Source of the DNA: Kuschelorhynchus macadamiae
Taxonomy: Eukaryota; Arthropoda; Insecta; Coleoptera; Curculionidae
Assembly: GCA_030620095.1 (NCBI GenBank)
Contig: JAUTXW010000884.1
Coordinates: 558,001 to 622,000, forward strand
Length of the DNA stretch: 64,000 nucleotides
Reading direction: 5' to 3'
Part shown: piece after piece, positions 43,663-56,178 of the stretch
How the letters are laid out: every line of letters starts with the position of its first letter
Position numbering within the stretch: position 1 is the stretch's first letter
Notes under the pieces: generated by a model
Told to the model about the DNA's origin: nothing
Database searches by the model: none
The model's input: only the letters and a program-made list of their open reading frames with translations
Program-made: the position numbers and the translations under genes

Positions 43663-46600
43663 TGTGTCCCAGATTCGCTTCTCTATGCAGGGATCTCGGC
43701 TCCTATTATACCTACAGCAAAGGTTAAATGGAGAAAGTTTTAGATTCGATATCCGGCTTCAGATTTACGATCGATCAATTGTTTTTGGAAATATCGGGGA
43801 AAAACCGAAAATGGCGGATTTGGTTTTTGGCCAGTATATCCAGAACGGTAAATTTGACAGCTGCCAAAATGTGACATTATTCGGACTCATTTTTAAGACA
43901 AATAAGATGGCGTATACGACACGTCTTCATTGTTTTTTGTTAACCCGCAACCCGCCTCAACTTTCATTTTTCTTATGGCCGCCATATTGGATTTTTCGAT
44001 TTTTGGAAAAAGCCTAAAATTTCCGGTCTAGAGATATCTTACAAGTGCATTAAAGATTTTAGTATCATCGAAATATTACACTTCGTAAAGTTAGGTTTCA
44101 GTTTTTTCTAAGGAGGCCATGATTTAAAGTATTGTTAGCTCTCAATGCTTTTCTAAGGAGGTCATGATTTATCTGTAACAAAATTTGATTTTAACTTTGA
44201 CGTTAAATTAAATAGTTGAAAGTATCAAAGCTGTGTTTGAATAAATGGTAGGTACGCTTTTATCCCAATAAAATCATAAATCTGGTACATAAATTGTCAA
44301 AACCTATAGAAAATGGCCGGCATTCCGTATTCAAATGAAGAAAAGGTTGACATGTGAGCTCTGTATTTTCAATCATATAGAAACGCCGACGTTACCTCAG
44401 CAAGGTATTTGGAGATGTACCCCGAACGACGGCAGCCTCATAAAACCCAATTCAGGAAAATCGTAGTTAATTTAATTAACCATAGTGCCTTCGAACAACC
44501 TAGAAGCGGATACAATAATAACAATGAAAATCGAGACAGAAACATTTTACAAGCTATCAACGAAAACACTAGTGCGTCGGTAAGAACGGTAGAACAGGAA
44601 ACTAATGTGCTAAAATCAACAATACAGAGAGTAAGTACCATCCATACAAACCCATAATAGTACAAGGACTTAAGGAAACTGATTTTCCAAGACGACTACA
44701 GTTCTGTGAGTGGTATATTAGGAGATGTAATGAAAATCCTGATTTTGTAAATCATGTCTTGTGGTCCGATGAGAGCAGGTTCACGAATTGTGGAGTCTTT
44801 AATAGGCACAACCGTCATCATCGGGCTGTGCAAAATCCTCACGAAGTGGCAAAGAGACGTCTACAGATCAGATTTGGAAGTAACGTTTGGTGTGGGATCA
44901 TTGGTAAGTTAATCTAACCAATCTTTTTTAAACAGGCACCAAATCATGGTCAAATAATAGTCTTTTTTTTTTCGTTTAGTTCTTTAATGATACTAAAAGA
45001 GTATAATCTAATAAAAAAAAGTAAAACATTCTACTCTAGTCAGTCAACTTATTTTTTTGATATTGTATTACATTTTTATTCAATCATTTTGTATTGTAGT
45101 TTCGAAGAACCTATAAAAATAGAATTAGGTTCTATAAATGTATTAACACTTTATCTAAATTTTCTGCAGATTTAGCTAATTCTCTAGAATTATTTTGATT
45201 GTCTGAATTTAATGATTTATTATTACCCGGGAAGCCTAATTCTTGCGTTATGAAAAAAATACCATATTAATCAAATGTCGAATTATTTTTCGATTTTCAA
45301 TATGATTTATAGAAAGGCGTTCAGCTGTATTTCCGAATAATTTGAATTTTAAAGCGCAAGGGGTTTGTTTTTTTGATATTTTATGTTTTATTAAGGCACG
45401 GTGTACTTCTTTAAGATTATTATATCACTGAAATAAATTGATTTAGTATTTCCGAAATTAATATGCAATACCAACAAAATAATTTATTACGGCTATTATT
45501 TCCTAACCAAATATGTTGTTCTTTTTCATAATAAAGCTGAATAGGTTTCAACTCTATACAAGCTCATTCATTACGGGATGTTTCGATAATTATTTTTGGA
45601 AAGAAAATATCTACTTTTTAATAAAGATAATTTTCCCTTTATAATTTATAGTTGCTAGTACCACCCGGCCGACCCTGCCGCCCTTGACTGTTGGGCACCT
45701 ATTTATAAATTATTAATCATTTCAGGAAATCGACTTATTGGACCATTTTTGTTTGACTACAACCTAAGCGGGCAGAGGTACCTAGAAACTTATGCGAAAC
45801 CAGGTTGTACCAGCCTTACCAGCTATTCTAACGGAAGATGAATTAAGAAGAACTTCGTTTCAACAAGACGGATGTCCGGCTCACAATACCATTCAAGTCA
45901 GGAACTTCTTAAGAGAGCAGTTTGACGAAAGAATAATTTCTTTAAATGGTCCAATATCTTGCCTCCTAGATCCCCTGACCTGTCGCCCTTGGATTTCTAC
46001 CTCTGGAGTCACACGAGGAATGAAGTCTATGAATTTGATCCCCCCGTGACCATAGAAATCCTGAGACAAAGAGTTCTGGACACATTTAGAAATATTAACC
46101 GAATTACCAGGGTTGTATGAAAATGAGTCACCAATTGTCAAAAATGTCTCGATGCAAATGGACGTCATTTTGCAGATTTGTAAATTAATGTTAAAGCTCA
46201 TTTTGATTTTTTAAGTCGTTATTTACGTTCATGTTGTATTGAAAATTCAATGCGTTCAATACATTACTTATTAATGTAATCTTGTGACAAATAAATCATG
46301 GCCTCCTTTAAAAACATTGAAACCTAATTTACGAAGTGTGATATTTTGATGACACTAAAATCTTTAATGCACTTGTGAGATATCACTAGACTGGAAATTT
46401 TAGGCTTCTTCCAAAAAAATGAAAGTTGAGGTGGGTTGCGGGTTATCAAAAAACAATGAAGATGTATACGCCATCTTATTTGTCTTAAAAATGTGTCCGA
46501 ATAATGTCACATTTTGACAGCTGTCAAATTTACCATTCTGGATATACGGGCGAAAAACGAAATCGGCCATTTTCGGTTTTTCGCCGATATTTCCCAAACT

Positions 46601-46726
46601 TATTGATCGATCAATAAATCTGAAGCCAGATATCGAATGCAATAAGTTTCCTCTAAAACTTCTCCCATTTAACCTTTGCTGTAGGTATAATAGGAGCCGA
46701 GATCCCTATATAGAGAAGCGAAACTG

Positions 46727-46788
<62 letters not shown>
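43619..46788 (+). mobile_element. Second DD41D mariner, inserted in an (AT)n tract
   Basis: The left arm begins cagtgtgtcccagattcgct at 43660 and the right arm ends 'agcgaaactgggac' near 46730. The arms are inverted repeats of about 400 bp (shared 'gatctcggctcctattatac', 'cagcaaaggttaaatgg', 'aagacaaataagatggcgta'). Both ends abut AT microsatellites (43619-43659, 46731-46788), so the TA target lay in a TA-rich tract. A plus-strand transposase (44313-46120) is interrupted by an intron and several mutations. Same superfamily as 20045-22460 but a distinct, older family. Confidence 0.88.
44313..46120 (+). pseudogene. DD41D mariner transposase, degenerate, with 822-bp intron
   Basis: The start MAGIPYSNEEKVDM is followed by an in-frame TGA (44355-44357), then SARYLEMYPERRQ, the same HTH motif as in the other copy. 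A one-base slip near 44631 shifts to KYHPYKPIIVQGLKE, then DFVNHVLWSDESRFTNCG (first Asp). A GT-AG intron (44904-45725) follows WCGIIG. Next come GNRLIGPFLFDYNLSGQRYL, a slip near 45795, TSFQQDGCPAHNTI (second Asp), another slip near 45960, and PPRSPDLSPLDFYLWS with the third Asp, 41 residues on. The intron is in a different place from that in the 20-kb copy. Confidence 0.82.
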
Positions 46789-46791
<3 letters not shown>

Positions 46792-46936
46792 TTCCTGGTG
46801 TACATCCTTTCGACGTTTCGACAAAATCACATTTGGCATTTTTGAAGCTTTCTTTCTCGCGTCCGAATAGAGACTGAAGTGTTGGTGACTGCGACGCTTC
46901 CTTTTATACCCCCACCCTGGGCCGAAGATTATATCA

Positions 46937-49416
46937 TGGCTTACCTCGTCAGTTAAAGAGTATGAACTGTTTATTTCTACGTTTAATGTTTACAGGGCTG
47001 ATAGGAATTCTCTGTTGAGGGATGTCACTAGAGGCGAGGGTGTGTTGATTTGTGTTCATCAAAAATTTAACTCAACTCTGGTTAATTTAGGTACTTAGGC
47101 TTTTCCACAACTTCAATACATTGACTTTATTGTAGTTAAAATTATGCTCCATATATCATGTATATATTTAATTAACCTTTATATTCCTAAATTCTAAAAT
47201 TATTATATTAGGCGACTTTAATGTCTCTGAATATGCTTGTAACACTCAGACAGCAAACATGTCTGTTCTTGATAATCTTAGGGACTTTTTTGTCTTAACT
47301 AATAATAATTGTGTTTTTAATCATCATAATAGACTACTTGATTTAGTTTTTATCAATCAGCCATGTCTTGTTGAATTCTCGTTGGAACCCTTAGTGACTA
47401 AGGATAATTACCACCCAGCTTTGGAGATTACTCTCAAACTAAATAAAAAACTGGGTAATAAAAACAACCTTGAGTCTTGTACGCTCTAATGTCTGGCATT
47501 GATTGGTCATTGCTGGAGACGTTTACTAATCCTAAAGATGCCTGTGCGAATTTTTATGAAAAATTGTATAATATATTCGACCAATGTGTGCCAAAGTACT
47601 GTTTGCGTAAAAATAATAAATATCCACCCTGGTTCATCAGTGATATTGTTCCACAAATTCGCGAGGAGTCAAAGCAGTGGCACCTTTATAAAAGAAGTAA
47701 TGACGTACAAGCATTTGAAAATTTTAAACGCTTGAGAGCTGAAGTTAAAGCTGCTACCACTAAAGTCTATAAACAGTACGTTAGAATTTTTGAATCACAA
47801 ATATCAGTCAGTTCCAACAAATTTTGGGCGTATGTTAATAGTAAACGTTCATCTTCTAAAGTCTCCAATGTTATGACATATTGCGATACTGGGTTGAATA
47901 ATGCCTCTGATATACTCAATAGCTTCGCAGATTATTTTGGTGGATCATACGTCGGATCAAGCGGAAATACTTATGATATGGAAAAATGCCAGTCGTCCCT
48001 CCTCAATATAGCCACTTTTGACGAGTCTGATGTATTAAGTGTCCTTAAGAAAATTAAGTCGAAAATGACAACTGGGCCGGATAATATACCTGCATTTATT
48101 TTGAGAGACTGTGCATGCGTCCTGGCTTGACCGCTGACCACCTTTATAAATCTTTGTTTAAAATCAGGTACATTTCCATTAATATGGAAATCATCAAAGG
48201 AATGTCCTATTTTTAAAAGCGGAAATCAATCCGATATAAAATGTTATAGACCTATCTCGATCATGTGCAATTTCTGTAATGTCTTTAAAGTACTGCTGGA
48301 ACAAAGAAAATACAGTCATGTTAACAATTCTATAACGCTGAGACAGCATGGTTTTTTAAAGGGTCTCTCGACAGTATCCAATCTCTATGTGATCACTCAG
48401 GATATCGCGGAGAACATTGACAACAAAACCCAAACAGATGTCATATATACAGACCTCACAAAAGCATTTGACCAAATAGATCACGGTATTTTACTACAAA
48501 AAATGTGGGCCCCTGGCATATCTGACCAGTTAATTATGTTGTTTCAGTCGTACTTCACTGATCAAACACAGTATTTACAGTTAAATGGATTTAAATTTGT
48601 GGAATATTTAGCTACATCAGGTGTCCCTCAAGGTTCAAACTTAGGCCCTTTGCTATTTAATCTGTACATTAATGATATTGTCGATGTCATAGATGTAAAG
48701 TTTCTCTTATATGCGGACGATTTAAAATTTTATTCTGCTGTGGATGATCTTGCTGACTGTGAAAGGCTTTCAGTGAACCTTGCATGCACCGTAGAGTGGT
48801 GTCTAAAGAACAACTTGCAATTAAACGTCGCAAAGTGGAGTCCTTTCTATCGGATACATATTGATAGGTTGGAGTCTGTGCAGAGACGTTTTTTAAAATA
48901 CCTAACTTACAGAATTGATAAGGTATACCCACCTATTCGAATTTCTAATGATACTTTGCTGTCTAGGCACGAATTTTCTAGTCTCGATGTGGTTAGGAGA
49001 TGCTTCTCGTTTGTCACACTCCGCAAGATTATTTCGAATGATATACAGTGTCCAGATTTGTAGCACAGATTAAATTGTGTGTGTTTAGCTTCCAGATGCA
49101 CTGACTCCTTCTACCTTCTAGTACTCCCCGTACAAACATTTTAAAAAACTCACCTTTATATACTATGTGCAATGAATATAATAATATTAGTTAAAATGTG
49201 GATATCTTTTAGTGGAGTGTAAGGGACATTAAAAGATATTTTTTTAGGAATGTGACCTGACTGTCATTTTTTACTTTATCATATAATTTGTCATTTTTTA
49301 CTTAATCATATAATTAAGTTTACTTAGATAATTAGATACTTTTTTTCCTGTTCTGTAATTGGGTGTTTTGTACCTGTAGAACAGAGTATGTTAATAAATA
49401 AATAAATAAATAAATC
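46937..49416 (+). mobile_element. LINE (CR1/jockey-group), 5'-truncated, inserted in PLE arm
   Basis: Frames: 46975-47490 degenerate endonuclease (NSLLRDVTRGEGVLICVHQ, later NRLLDLVFINQPC and YHPALEITLKL); 47477-48130 pre-RT linker; 48263-49063 RT core. It ends in a (TAAA)n run at about 49389-49415, the tail type of CR1-like and related LINEs. Insertion boundaries are exact because the interrupted Penelope arm continues on each side. Confidence 0.85.
47259..49063 (+). pseudogene. LINE endonuclease C-terminus and reverse transcriptase, broken
   Basis: 47259-47489 is the last part of the endonuclease. 47477-48130 contains YPPWFISDIVPQIREESK and SKMTTGPDNIPAFILRD (RT motif 0/1), then a stop at 48128. 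48130-48262 in another frame has FPLIWKSSKECPIFKSG and YRPISIM. 48263-49063 has LRQHGFLKGLSTVSNLYVIT, DVIYTDLTKAFDQIDH (first Asp), SGVPQGSNLGPLLFNLYIND and LLYADDLKFY (YADD). After about residue 190 a deletion jumps to the C-terminal RLESVQRRFLKYL block, so the thumb is shortened. Confidence 0.85.
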
Positions 49417-49599
49417 TGCTCGGCCGTTGTTCGTTATTTAGGTTTTCCGGATGGTGCTGTTGTTGTGGCGCTAATTGCCCTTGAGTTTTTGCGATTGTAG
49501 GTTTGTCGATTATTGTTTTCCATACTGTTGGTAGTTTTAATGATTCGTCCCTTTTATTCAAATCACCTTTCTTTTCAATTTCTACGGCTTCTGGGATTC

Positions 49600-51648
49600 T
49601 GGGGTCTTATAATGTTCTATATTGGCAATCTCCCTACACCCATCGAAATTTATTTCACCCTTTATTGTGGAATCGCAGAGAAACTTTGGCTTTTTGGCGA
49701 ACAGAATCAAATAAGAATATTAAGACTGATAAACTTTCGAAAAAATATGACAATCTTCTAAGAAAGTCGAGTCAGCCACAAAGATCATCAGTAGACGTTG
49801 AGAAATTAGTACGTAATATGTCATTCTACAGTCTCTCAGAAAGTGAAAAATCTGTACTGAATAAGGTTTTTAATTTTGCGATATCTCCTAAGGAAATCCC
49901 TAAAGAAGAAATAATAGCTGGAGTGGAATCTGTTCTTGATTCCTCTGAAGAAACAAAAGCAGAAATTCGACAAGAGGTGGCAAGAATTTTAAGATCAAGC
50001 AAAACACCAAAACAAAACCTAAATACCACTGAACAAAGGGCCCTAATAAACCTTCGAAAAAATAAAGACATTACAATCCTTCCAGCAGATAAAGGAAACG
50101 CAACTGTAGTTATGAACACTCAAGATTACGTACAAAAAATGCAGGATATCCTACAAGACAATTGTTATAGGCCTGTTCCAAGGGACCCGACAACGTACCT
50201 AGAAAAAACAACTAAAAATAAAATAAAAAGTTCACCAATAAACCCCGAAACTCAACAAAAAATCATACCACGGGGAAAGTCGAGCAGATGTCCTAAACTC
50301 TATGGTTTACCAAAAATACACAAACCAGGGGCGCCCATCAGACCTATTGTTAGTGCTGTTAATTCGCCGCTACAAAAACTGGAGAAATACCTTTCTGAAA
50401 TTATACAACCAGCTGTAGAAAAAGCTGATTCATTTGTAAAAAACTCGGAGCATTTCACTCGAATTATACGAGATATCGTCCTTGAAAAAAACGATATCAT
50501 AGCAAGCCTAGATGTCAAATCATTATATCCGAGTATTCCCATCGACGAAGCATTGGACAAGATTGCTATGAACGAGGATTTCCAGGCACATATAATATAA
50601 CTCTCGGAGCATTGCCTTAAAAACACTTATTTTTCATTCAACGGGCAAATGTATAAACAAATGGATGGTGCTCCAATGGGGTCCTCGCTATCACCAGTAG
50701 TCGCGAATTTATTTATGATATACTTCGAGAAAGAAGCTCTTGAGAAATCAAGTTTAAAGCCCAAATTATGGATTCGTTATGTGGATGACATATTTATTAT
50801 ATAGCAACATGGTCATGCGTAGCTCGAAAAATGTCTGACACACGTAAATTCAATCCACCCCAGAATACAATTTACTCTATAGTTAGAGGAAAACAATAAA
50901 CTACCGTTTTTAGATGTTTTGGTCACAAAACTGCATCACGGACATTTCGAATACACCGTTTATAGAAAACCAACACATACAGACAGATATTTAAATGCAA
51001 AATCACACCATCACCCAGCACAAATTCAAGCTGTGGCAAATACCCTAATATCCAGATCCGTGCGATTAACTGAAACAAAGACGACACAAAACGAACTTAA
51101 GGTAATATCTAGGGCTTTAAAGAAAAATGGCTACACAAATCGCACCATAGAACAACAAAAATTATGAACCGGGAAAGCAACAAAAAGTAGTCTTACCATA
51201 TGTAAAAGGCACAACAGACAGAATCGTAAGAATTCTTAGGAAACACAACATACAAACAATACGCAAGCCTCAAACAACTATAAGTAAACTACTTGGAAAC
51301 CCAAAAGATAAAATCAAACTGGAAAACCACGGAGTATACAGCATTCCGTGCCAGGACTATGAAAATATGTACGTGGGGCAAACTAACAGGCGAATGTCAG
51401 CAAGAGTGGAAGAGCATAAACTCAGCATCAGAATAATCCGAGAAGCCATAGAAATTGAAAAACAAGGTGATTTGAATAAAAGGGACGAATCATTAAAACT
51501 ACAAACAGTATGGAAGACAATAATCGACAAATCTAAAATCGCAAAAACTCAAGCGCAATTAGCGCAACAAGAACAGCACCATCCGGAAAACATAAATAAC
51601 GAACAACGGCCGCGCAGATATAATCTTCGGCCCCGGGTAGGGATATAA
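49600..51648 (+). pseudogene. PLE B polyprotein: RT and GIY-YIG endonuclease, with stops
   Basis: The open frame from 49503 reads through the inverted arm for its first 30 residues; the real protein starts downstream, near KKYDNLLRKS. Motifs: ITILPADKGNATVVMN, CPKLYGLPKIHKPGAPIRPI, IIASLDVKSLYPSIPIDEAL (first Asp), TAA at 50598-50600 in frame, DGAPMGSSLSPVVANLF, RYVDDIFII (YVDD), then TAG. 50919-51167 holds FEYTVYRKPTHTDRYLNAKS. 51300-51420 is the GIY-YIG nickase: NHGVYSIPC and MYVGQTNRRMSARVEEH, with GVY/YVG in place of GIY/YIG. In-frame stops rather than indels dominate. Confidence 0.87.
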
Positions 51649-51720
51649 AAGGAAGCGTCGCAGTCACCAACACTTCAGTCTCTATTCGGACGCGAGAAAG
51701 AAAGCTTCGAAAATGCCAAT

Positions 51721-51880
51721 ACTAAGGGCCCTAACAAACCTTCGAAAAATGCAGGATATTCTACAAGACAATTGTTATAGGCCTGTTCCAAGAGACCCGA
51801 AAGCGTACCTAAAAAAAAAACAACTAAAAATAAAATAACAAGTTTTAAAATAAAATAACAACCACGGGAAAAGTCGAGCA
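51721..51880 (+). mobile_element. Partial tandem copy of PLE B interior
   Basis: Directly after the PLE 3' end comes a compressed copy of interior sequence: 'gggccctaacaaaccttcgaa', 'gcaggatattctacaagaca' and 'ttgttataggcctgttcca', equivalent to 50038-50175, then 'accacgggaaaagtcgagca' (50268-50287). Two internal deletions separate these blocks. A head-to-tail partial unit is typical of Penelope arrays. Confidence 0.8.
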
Positions 51881-51895
51881 TTTTTTTTTATCCGT

Positions 51896-52072
51896 GAGGA
51901 TGTCAATTTTACGGAAAAGCTTACCAGGCAGGAACTCAGAGCATGGAATTCATTTATTAACGTAGTAAGAGGATTTTTAGGCAACAATATGGATGAAAAT
52001 TATGAACAATTAGTTAACGAACTCTTAGATGCCTATAAAGCACTTGGTGCCAGAATGTCATTAAAAATTCAC
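51896..52072 (+). pseudogene. Unassigned 59-codon conserved-looking fragment
   Basis: An uninterrupted frame reads KLTRQELRAWNSFINVVRGF, LGNNMDENYEQLVNEL and LDAYKALGARMSLKIH. I recall similar phrases in hypothetical proteins that are repeated in arthropod genomes, so it is probably another element's gene fragment, but I cannot name the family. No Met start or splice sites are clear. The reading is unusually free of stops for this region. Confidence 0.45.
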
Positions 52073-52126
52073 ATTACGTACACAAGTATAAGAATATGTA
52101 TGAACCAAACTATATGAATATGTAAC

Positions 52127-54330
52127 ATCCGACAATGTAGATTTTACGGGAAAGAGCCCAAACAACAATACGAGGTAGTATTTTTAAATAATATTACAGC
52201 CGAATTACCATAGATTTATTTACCTGAATTAGATGCAAATTTTCTATTATTAGATACTGCAACTACTCGAAGTTTTATAAAACCAGAAATTGCTTATACC
52301 TAAATATTTTTCCAATTATATTAAAGACGAAATATTTCAAGTCCTTTTATAATGAAATAGCAACAATTCAATATTCCTTACGTTTAAAACTTTGATATTA
52401 TTAAAGAATTTATTCGCGTTTACATGAACAACGAAAAAACGTGTTTCGTATATTTTTATAACGAAGAACCTATCCCCATATTTACAAACATATATACAAA
52501 CCGTTAGAAAACCAAAAATAATAAGATGTACAAAACTAGTCAATAATATTAAAGACAAAGACGAAAAAAATTTATTGATGACTCATCAACATCAGAGGAA
52601 AACTATTCACAGAGGATGTCAAACTTTAAAATATAGCAGACAAAAATCATATGTGCCCTTAGTAAAAAGCGACACTTTCTAACTTTTTTAGATAATTCAT
52701 ATAGACACATTTATTTTTAAAAATCTTAATTGTGTTAACGATATTTGATACATTTTCAAAACACGAGCAGTACTATTTATATGATAAAAAAAGTCAGTAT
52801 GCGACCGACTTATTAACTATTTTTCATTCTTTGGATGTCCAGAAAAAAATTGTTAGTCACAATGGTTCTGAGTTCAATAACGAACTAGTAAAATAATTAT
52901 TAAAAGCCCAAAAAATAAATATTCACTTCACAACCCCAGGACATCACGAAACTAATTCAAAAACGTTTTCATTCCACCTTAATTGAACATTTAAGACTTC
53001 TAAGAAGTAAAGACAAAAATAAACCAAAACATAGTAGCATTAAATACACACCTCATGAACTAGTTCTAGGACATACAAATTCGCGTAATCCTTTTGATTT
53101 AATATCAACTACATTTTATTCAGATTAATTTTTATCTTACAAACAAAAAATAGACATGATCTATAAAACGGTTACAGGGAAAACTGACACGCAAAAAGAA
53201 ACTATGCTTGTAAAAACTAGCCGTAAAGGTGAGACCTTAGGAATTTAAGCTTAAACAAGAAGTATATAAAAAACTGCCCCAAAGAAATAAAAATCGAACT
53301 AAGTGGACATTTCATAATAAAAGAAATCCTTGAATATAATCGGGAAAAAATTGAAAATATTAAAAATCCTAAAAAGACGGAAATTATATAAAAGAATTAA
53401 AACGACCTCTATTTACAGATGGTCCTACGCGCGAGAAGACAAACCAAAATAACACGAATTAAACCAAAACCCTGGCATCTTACTCTACAAACTAGGACAT
53501 TAAAACAATCACTGGACTTTTATTCGAATATTTGATATAAAAATTATAAATGAAGAGTATAGGTCTTTAAGTTTAAAATATAATATGTTAAAATTACATT
53601 TGAAAAATATAACTGACTATAATATGGAATATTACAATTCTTATATAATTATTGAAAATGAAAAACAAAAAATATTACGTCACATAAATGAAATATTACC
53701 CCTAAACACACCAGACATAAAAGTGGTTTAATTGATGGATTAAGAAGTATAATTAAAAGAGGAAAATTTGGACGAAAACGATGTAATATTAATAAATAAC
53801 GAAATAAATATTTTTAAAACCAAATCAAAATAATATTAAATTGTCAATGGATAAACAAATTTATTTACTTAGTAATTCTATAAAAAGTTTCCAAAATATC
53901 TCATAATCAAAATATTCTAGAATTTAAGGTAAATGAAACTATACAAGTATTAAACAAAATCCAATTACAAGAAATATCAGATTGTGAGTATTACCGAACT
54001 CAACTGATTTTAACACAAATATATATATATTATATCAAAATATTTATGATATATTAGGAAATATAGAAGTGGCTATATATTTTGCCAAATTGAATAATTT
54101 CCACGATATTATAATTCAACCTCAAGAAATGTTATCAGAAATCAGAAAAATCTGATTAAAAAACATTTAAATTCAGAAAAGTTTAACCAAATTTAGAAAA
54201 ATTTATAAAATATGAGAAAATCTTAGATATAAAAGATTATGTAAATAAAATTTACGTTTATTATAGAAATCCTTTTAGTCGAAAAACAAGACTATACCAA
54301 AGTTTATTTACAGATTAATCATACAAGTTA
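52127..54330 (+). mobile_element. Errantivirus-like (Ty3/gypsy) relic: protease, integrase, env-like pieces
   Basis: A short aspartic-protease-like block lies near 52236-52290 (a DT.ATRSF motif in place of the DTGA active site). The integrase core at about 52750-53100 includes SHNGSEFNN and HFTTPGHHE motifs and a FHSTLIEH block. An envelope-like third gene at about 53710-54300 starts at a dibasic cleavage-type site followed by GLIDGL, which is characteristic of insect errantiviruses. RT and RNase H are missing between protease and integrase (only about 0.5 kb). Stops and shifts occur throughout; no frame is complete. Long terminal repeats could not be defined. Confidence 0.6.
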
Positions 54331-55130
54331 CCTCACTCTCCGGCGACACTGTTAAATCGGCATCAAAAGCGGGTCGTTAACACGACGCGGCGGTAAAAAC
54401 AAGGTAGAGGTATTAAGGCAATAAGAGCGGAGCTCGATTTAGGTCGGTCAAAGGTTATAGAATAATCAACTTCCGTTAGAGCGCTATTGGGGATTATAGT
54501 GCAAAATTTCCCGTTCGGTAAATAATAAATGAAGGGATTTGAATAATGAAATACGTTCAAATAATATTTTGAAAAATGTATTTTATGAAATCGGAATAAA
54601 AATGAAAAGATAAAGTCTTATTTGGAATAATTTGAAGAAATTATGGTAAATAAGATTGCATATTTAGAGTTTTAATATTAGTCAATAAAAATATAACAAA
54701 GAATATAAAACAACGGTTAAATAATATTACAATTTTTGTATTAAAACTTATTAAATTCTTTTTTATTTTTAAGGAAAAATAAACAAATATTTTTATATTA
54801 CTATCGCAAAAGAAAATCTACCTGTAACTCGACATGTTTTAGAAAAAAATGCTTTAAAATCAAATTATATAGAAGAAGGTAATATTTTTCCCAGACAATA
54901 ATATAAGAAAACGTGGCTAATTAAATTCGAAAATTCACTTAATTTTAAAAGAACTCTTAAAATTATACAATATATTATAACAAAAAAGAACACGTGCCTG
55001 TTTTTTGTCGCTAACTGTATAGTTACATTGTATTACATAAGCATGCCTAAATAATAAAAATTCTTTTAAACTATCCTGTCAGAGCCGTTCAAGGGGGTAA
55101 GGACGTGGGATAATATATAAAGGTAAAAAC
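54331..55130. other. AT-rich, possible LTR-derived region; no gene
   Basis: A GC-richer patch at 54328-54530 ('ctccggcgacac', 'acacgacgcggcgg') directly follows the env-like relic and could be part of a terminal repeat, but there is no second copy in the window. The rest has no recognisable content. Confidence 0.3.
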
Positions 55131-55345
55131 CCATTTTTTTATTCCAGATTTTAGATGGGATTACACTATCATCTTTTTAGGAATAATTAAAGTATATATA
55201 AGCACAAGGTATCTTAATGGCTTTTTAACTTTATATTATTCCTCGTCGCAACTCCCTTAGACGGCACTGACAGTAGTAACATTAGGTGGAAATACTCTTT
55301 AGGGTCTCCTCAATTATTCCTAAAAATATGAAATTGTAATTCCAT
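55130..55345. repeat. Satellite units, one inverted and one direct
   Basis: 'attccagattttagatggga' (55141-55160) is the inverse of the unit end found at 57720-58870. From about 55218, 'ggctttttaactttatatta', 'agacggcactgacagtagta' and 'gtaattccatccaatatc' form one direct unit. This pair abuts the left side of the hAT element, while the main array is on its right. Confidence 0.75.
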
Positions 55346-55399
55346 CCAATATCAGGGGCGTGCGGTGAAATTTTAACAAAGGGAAGCAATTTTTAGAAA

Positions 55400-56178
55400 C
55401 TTACCTATTTGTAATGTAATTCGATTCTTCGAACATTTTTTGCAAATTCGTCAATGACGTCATCATAAAAACGTCGATACTCCGACATATTTTGGAGAAG
55501 AAGTTTCAATGGACAACAGCGATGTATGCGAAAGTCTCTCCTGCCCCGTTGTATTTCTCACGAAATCTTTTATACGTTTAAGTGTTCAAAAATTGCGTTC
55601 TACTGATGAACTTGTGGCAGGTATTGTCAATACTAATTCACACAATTTTGAAACTTCGGTGTAAGCATCTTCCAGCTCCTTGTCTTTTAAAATTTGCATT
55701 AGTTAGTTTAAAATCATTCAAACCGTTAAATCTATAGTTTATTTGTTGATGAATTTGATCGATTATTTCATAAAAGAGGCGTCTGTATGATGTTTGAACA
55801 TCTCCCACCTTGTCTGTTCGAAGACACTTGGCTTGTGGCTCTACATTTAACGTCATCGTTTTCTCCCAAAATAGGTCAGTCATCTCTTTTTTGGCTTAAC
55901 ATGGTCTTAAAATCATCTACTTTTTTTAGGCAAAAAGCAATATCATTTGTTTTAGTTTGTAATATATTAAAAACATTGTCCGAGAATGGAAATATTTCTG
56001 AAAACATGTTCAACAAATAATTAAAATTAAAATCTCGTTTCAAACAGTCCAAAAACCCCCTCAAACTATTTATTGCTTCTGAGTCTCACGTTTCATTATT
56101 TTCTATTATATTCTCAAATAGTTCAATCAGTGATTCACGATTTTCAGATACTGTTAACACGAGTCTTCCATTATAGTT
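55400..56178 (-). pseudogene. hAT transposase C-terminal part and dimerisation region
   Basis: Broken frames continue the hAT gene: SLRGFLDCLKRDFNFNYLLN and TKTNDIAFCLKKVDDFKTML (56064-55876), FYEIIDQIHQQINYRFNGLN (55883-55638), and near 55620-55500 LTIPATSSSVERNF with a following LKRIKDFVRNTTGQERLSHT. The last block is the hAT C-terminal dimerisation signature (ATSSSVERNFS.LK.IK...R). Several frameshifts and a deletion separate them. Confidence 0.8.

Larger units (their letters stand above)
46832..51720 (+). mobile_element. Penelope-like element B with inverted termini, LINE nested in left arm
   Basis: The 3' terminal region (about 51430-51720) reappears inverted on the left in two pieces: 46832-46936 (pairs with 51615-51720) and 49417-49600 (pairs with 51430-51617). 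Together they form one inverted arm of about 290 bp, split by a LINE (46937-49416). Partly inverted terminal copies are a known trait of Penelope elements. The internal RT and GIY-YIG gene (49600-51650) is broken by stops. A further partial head-to-tail copy follows at 51721-51880. Confidence 0.82.

Noticed and set aside
49503..49600. First 30 codons of the Penelope frame as its N-terminus
   Set aside because: This stretch is the antisense of the element's own 3' region (inverted arm).
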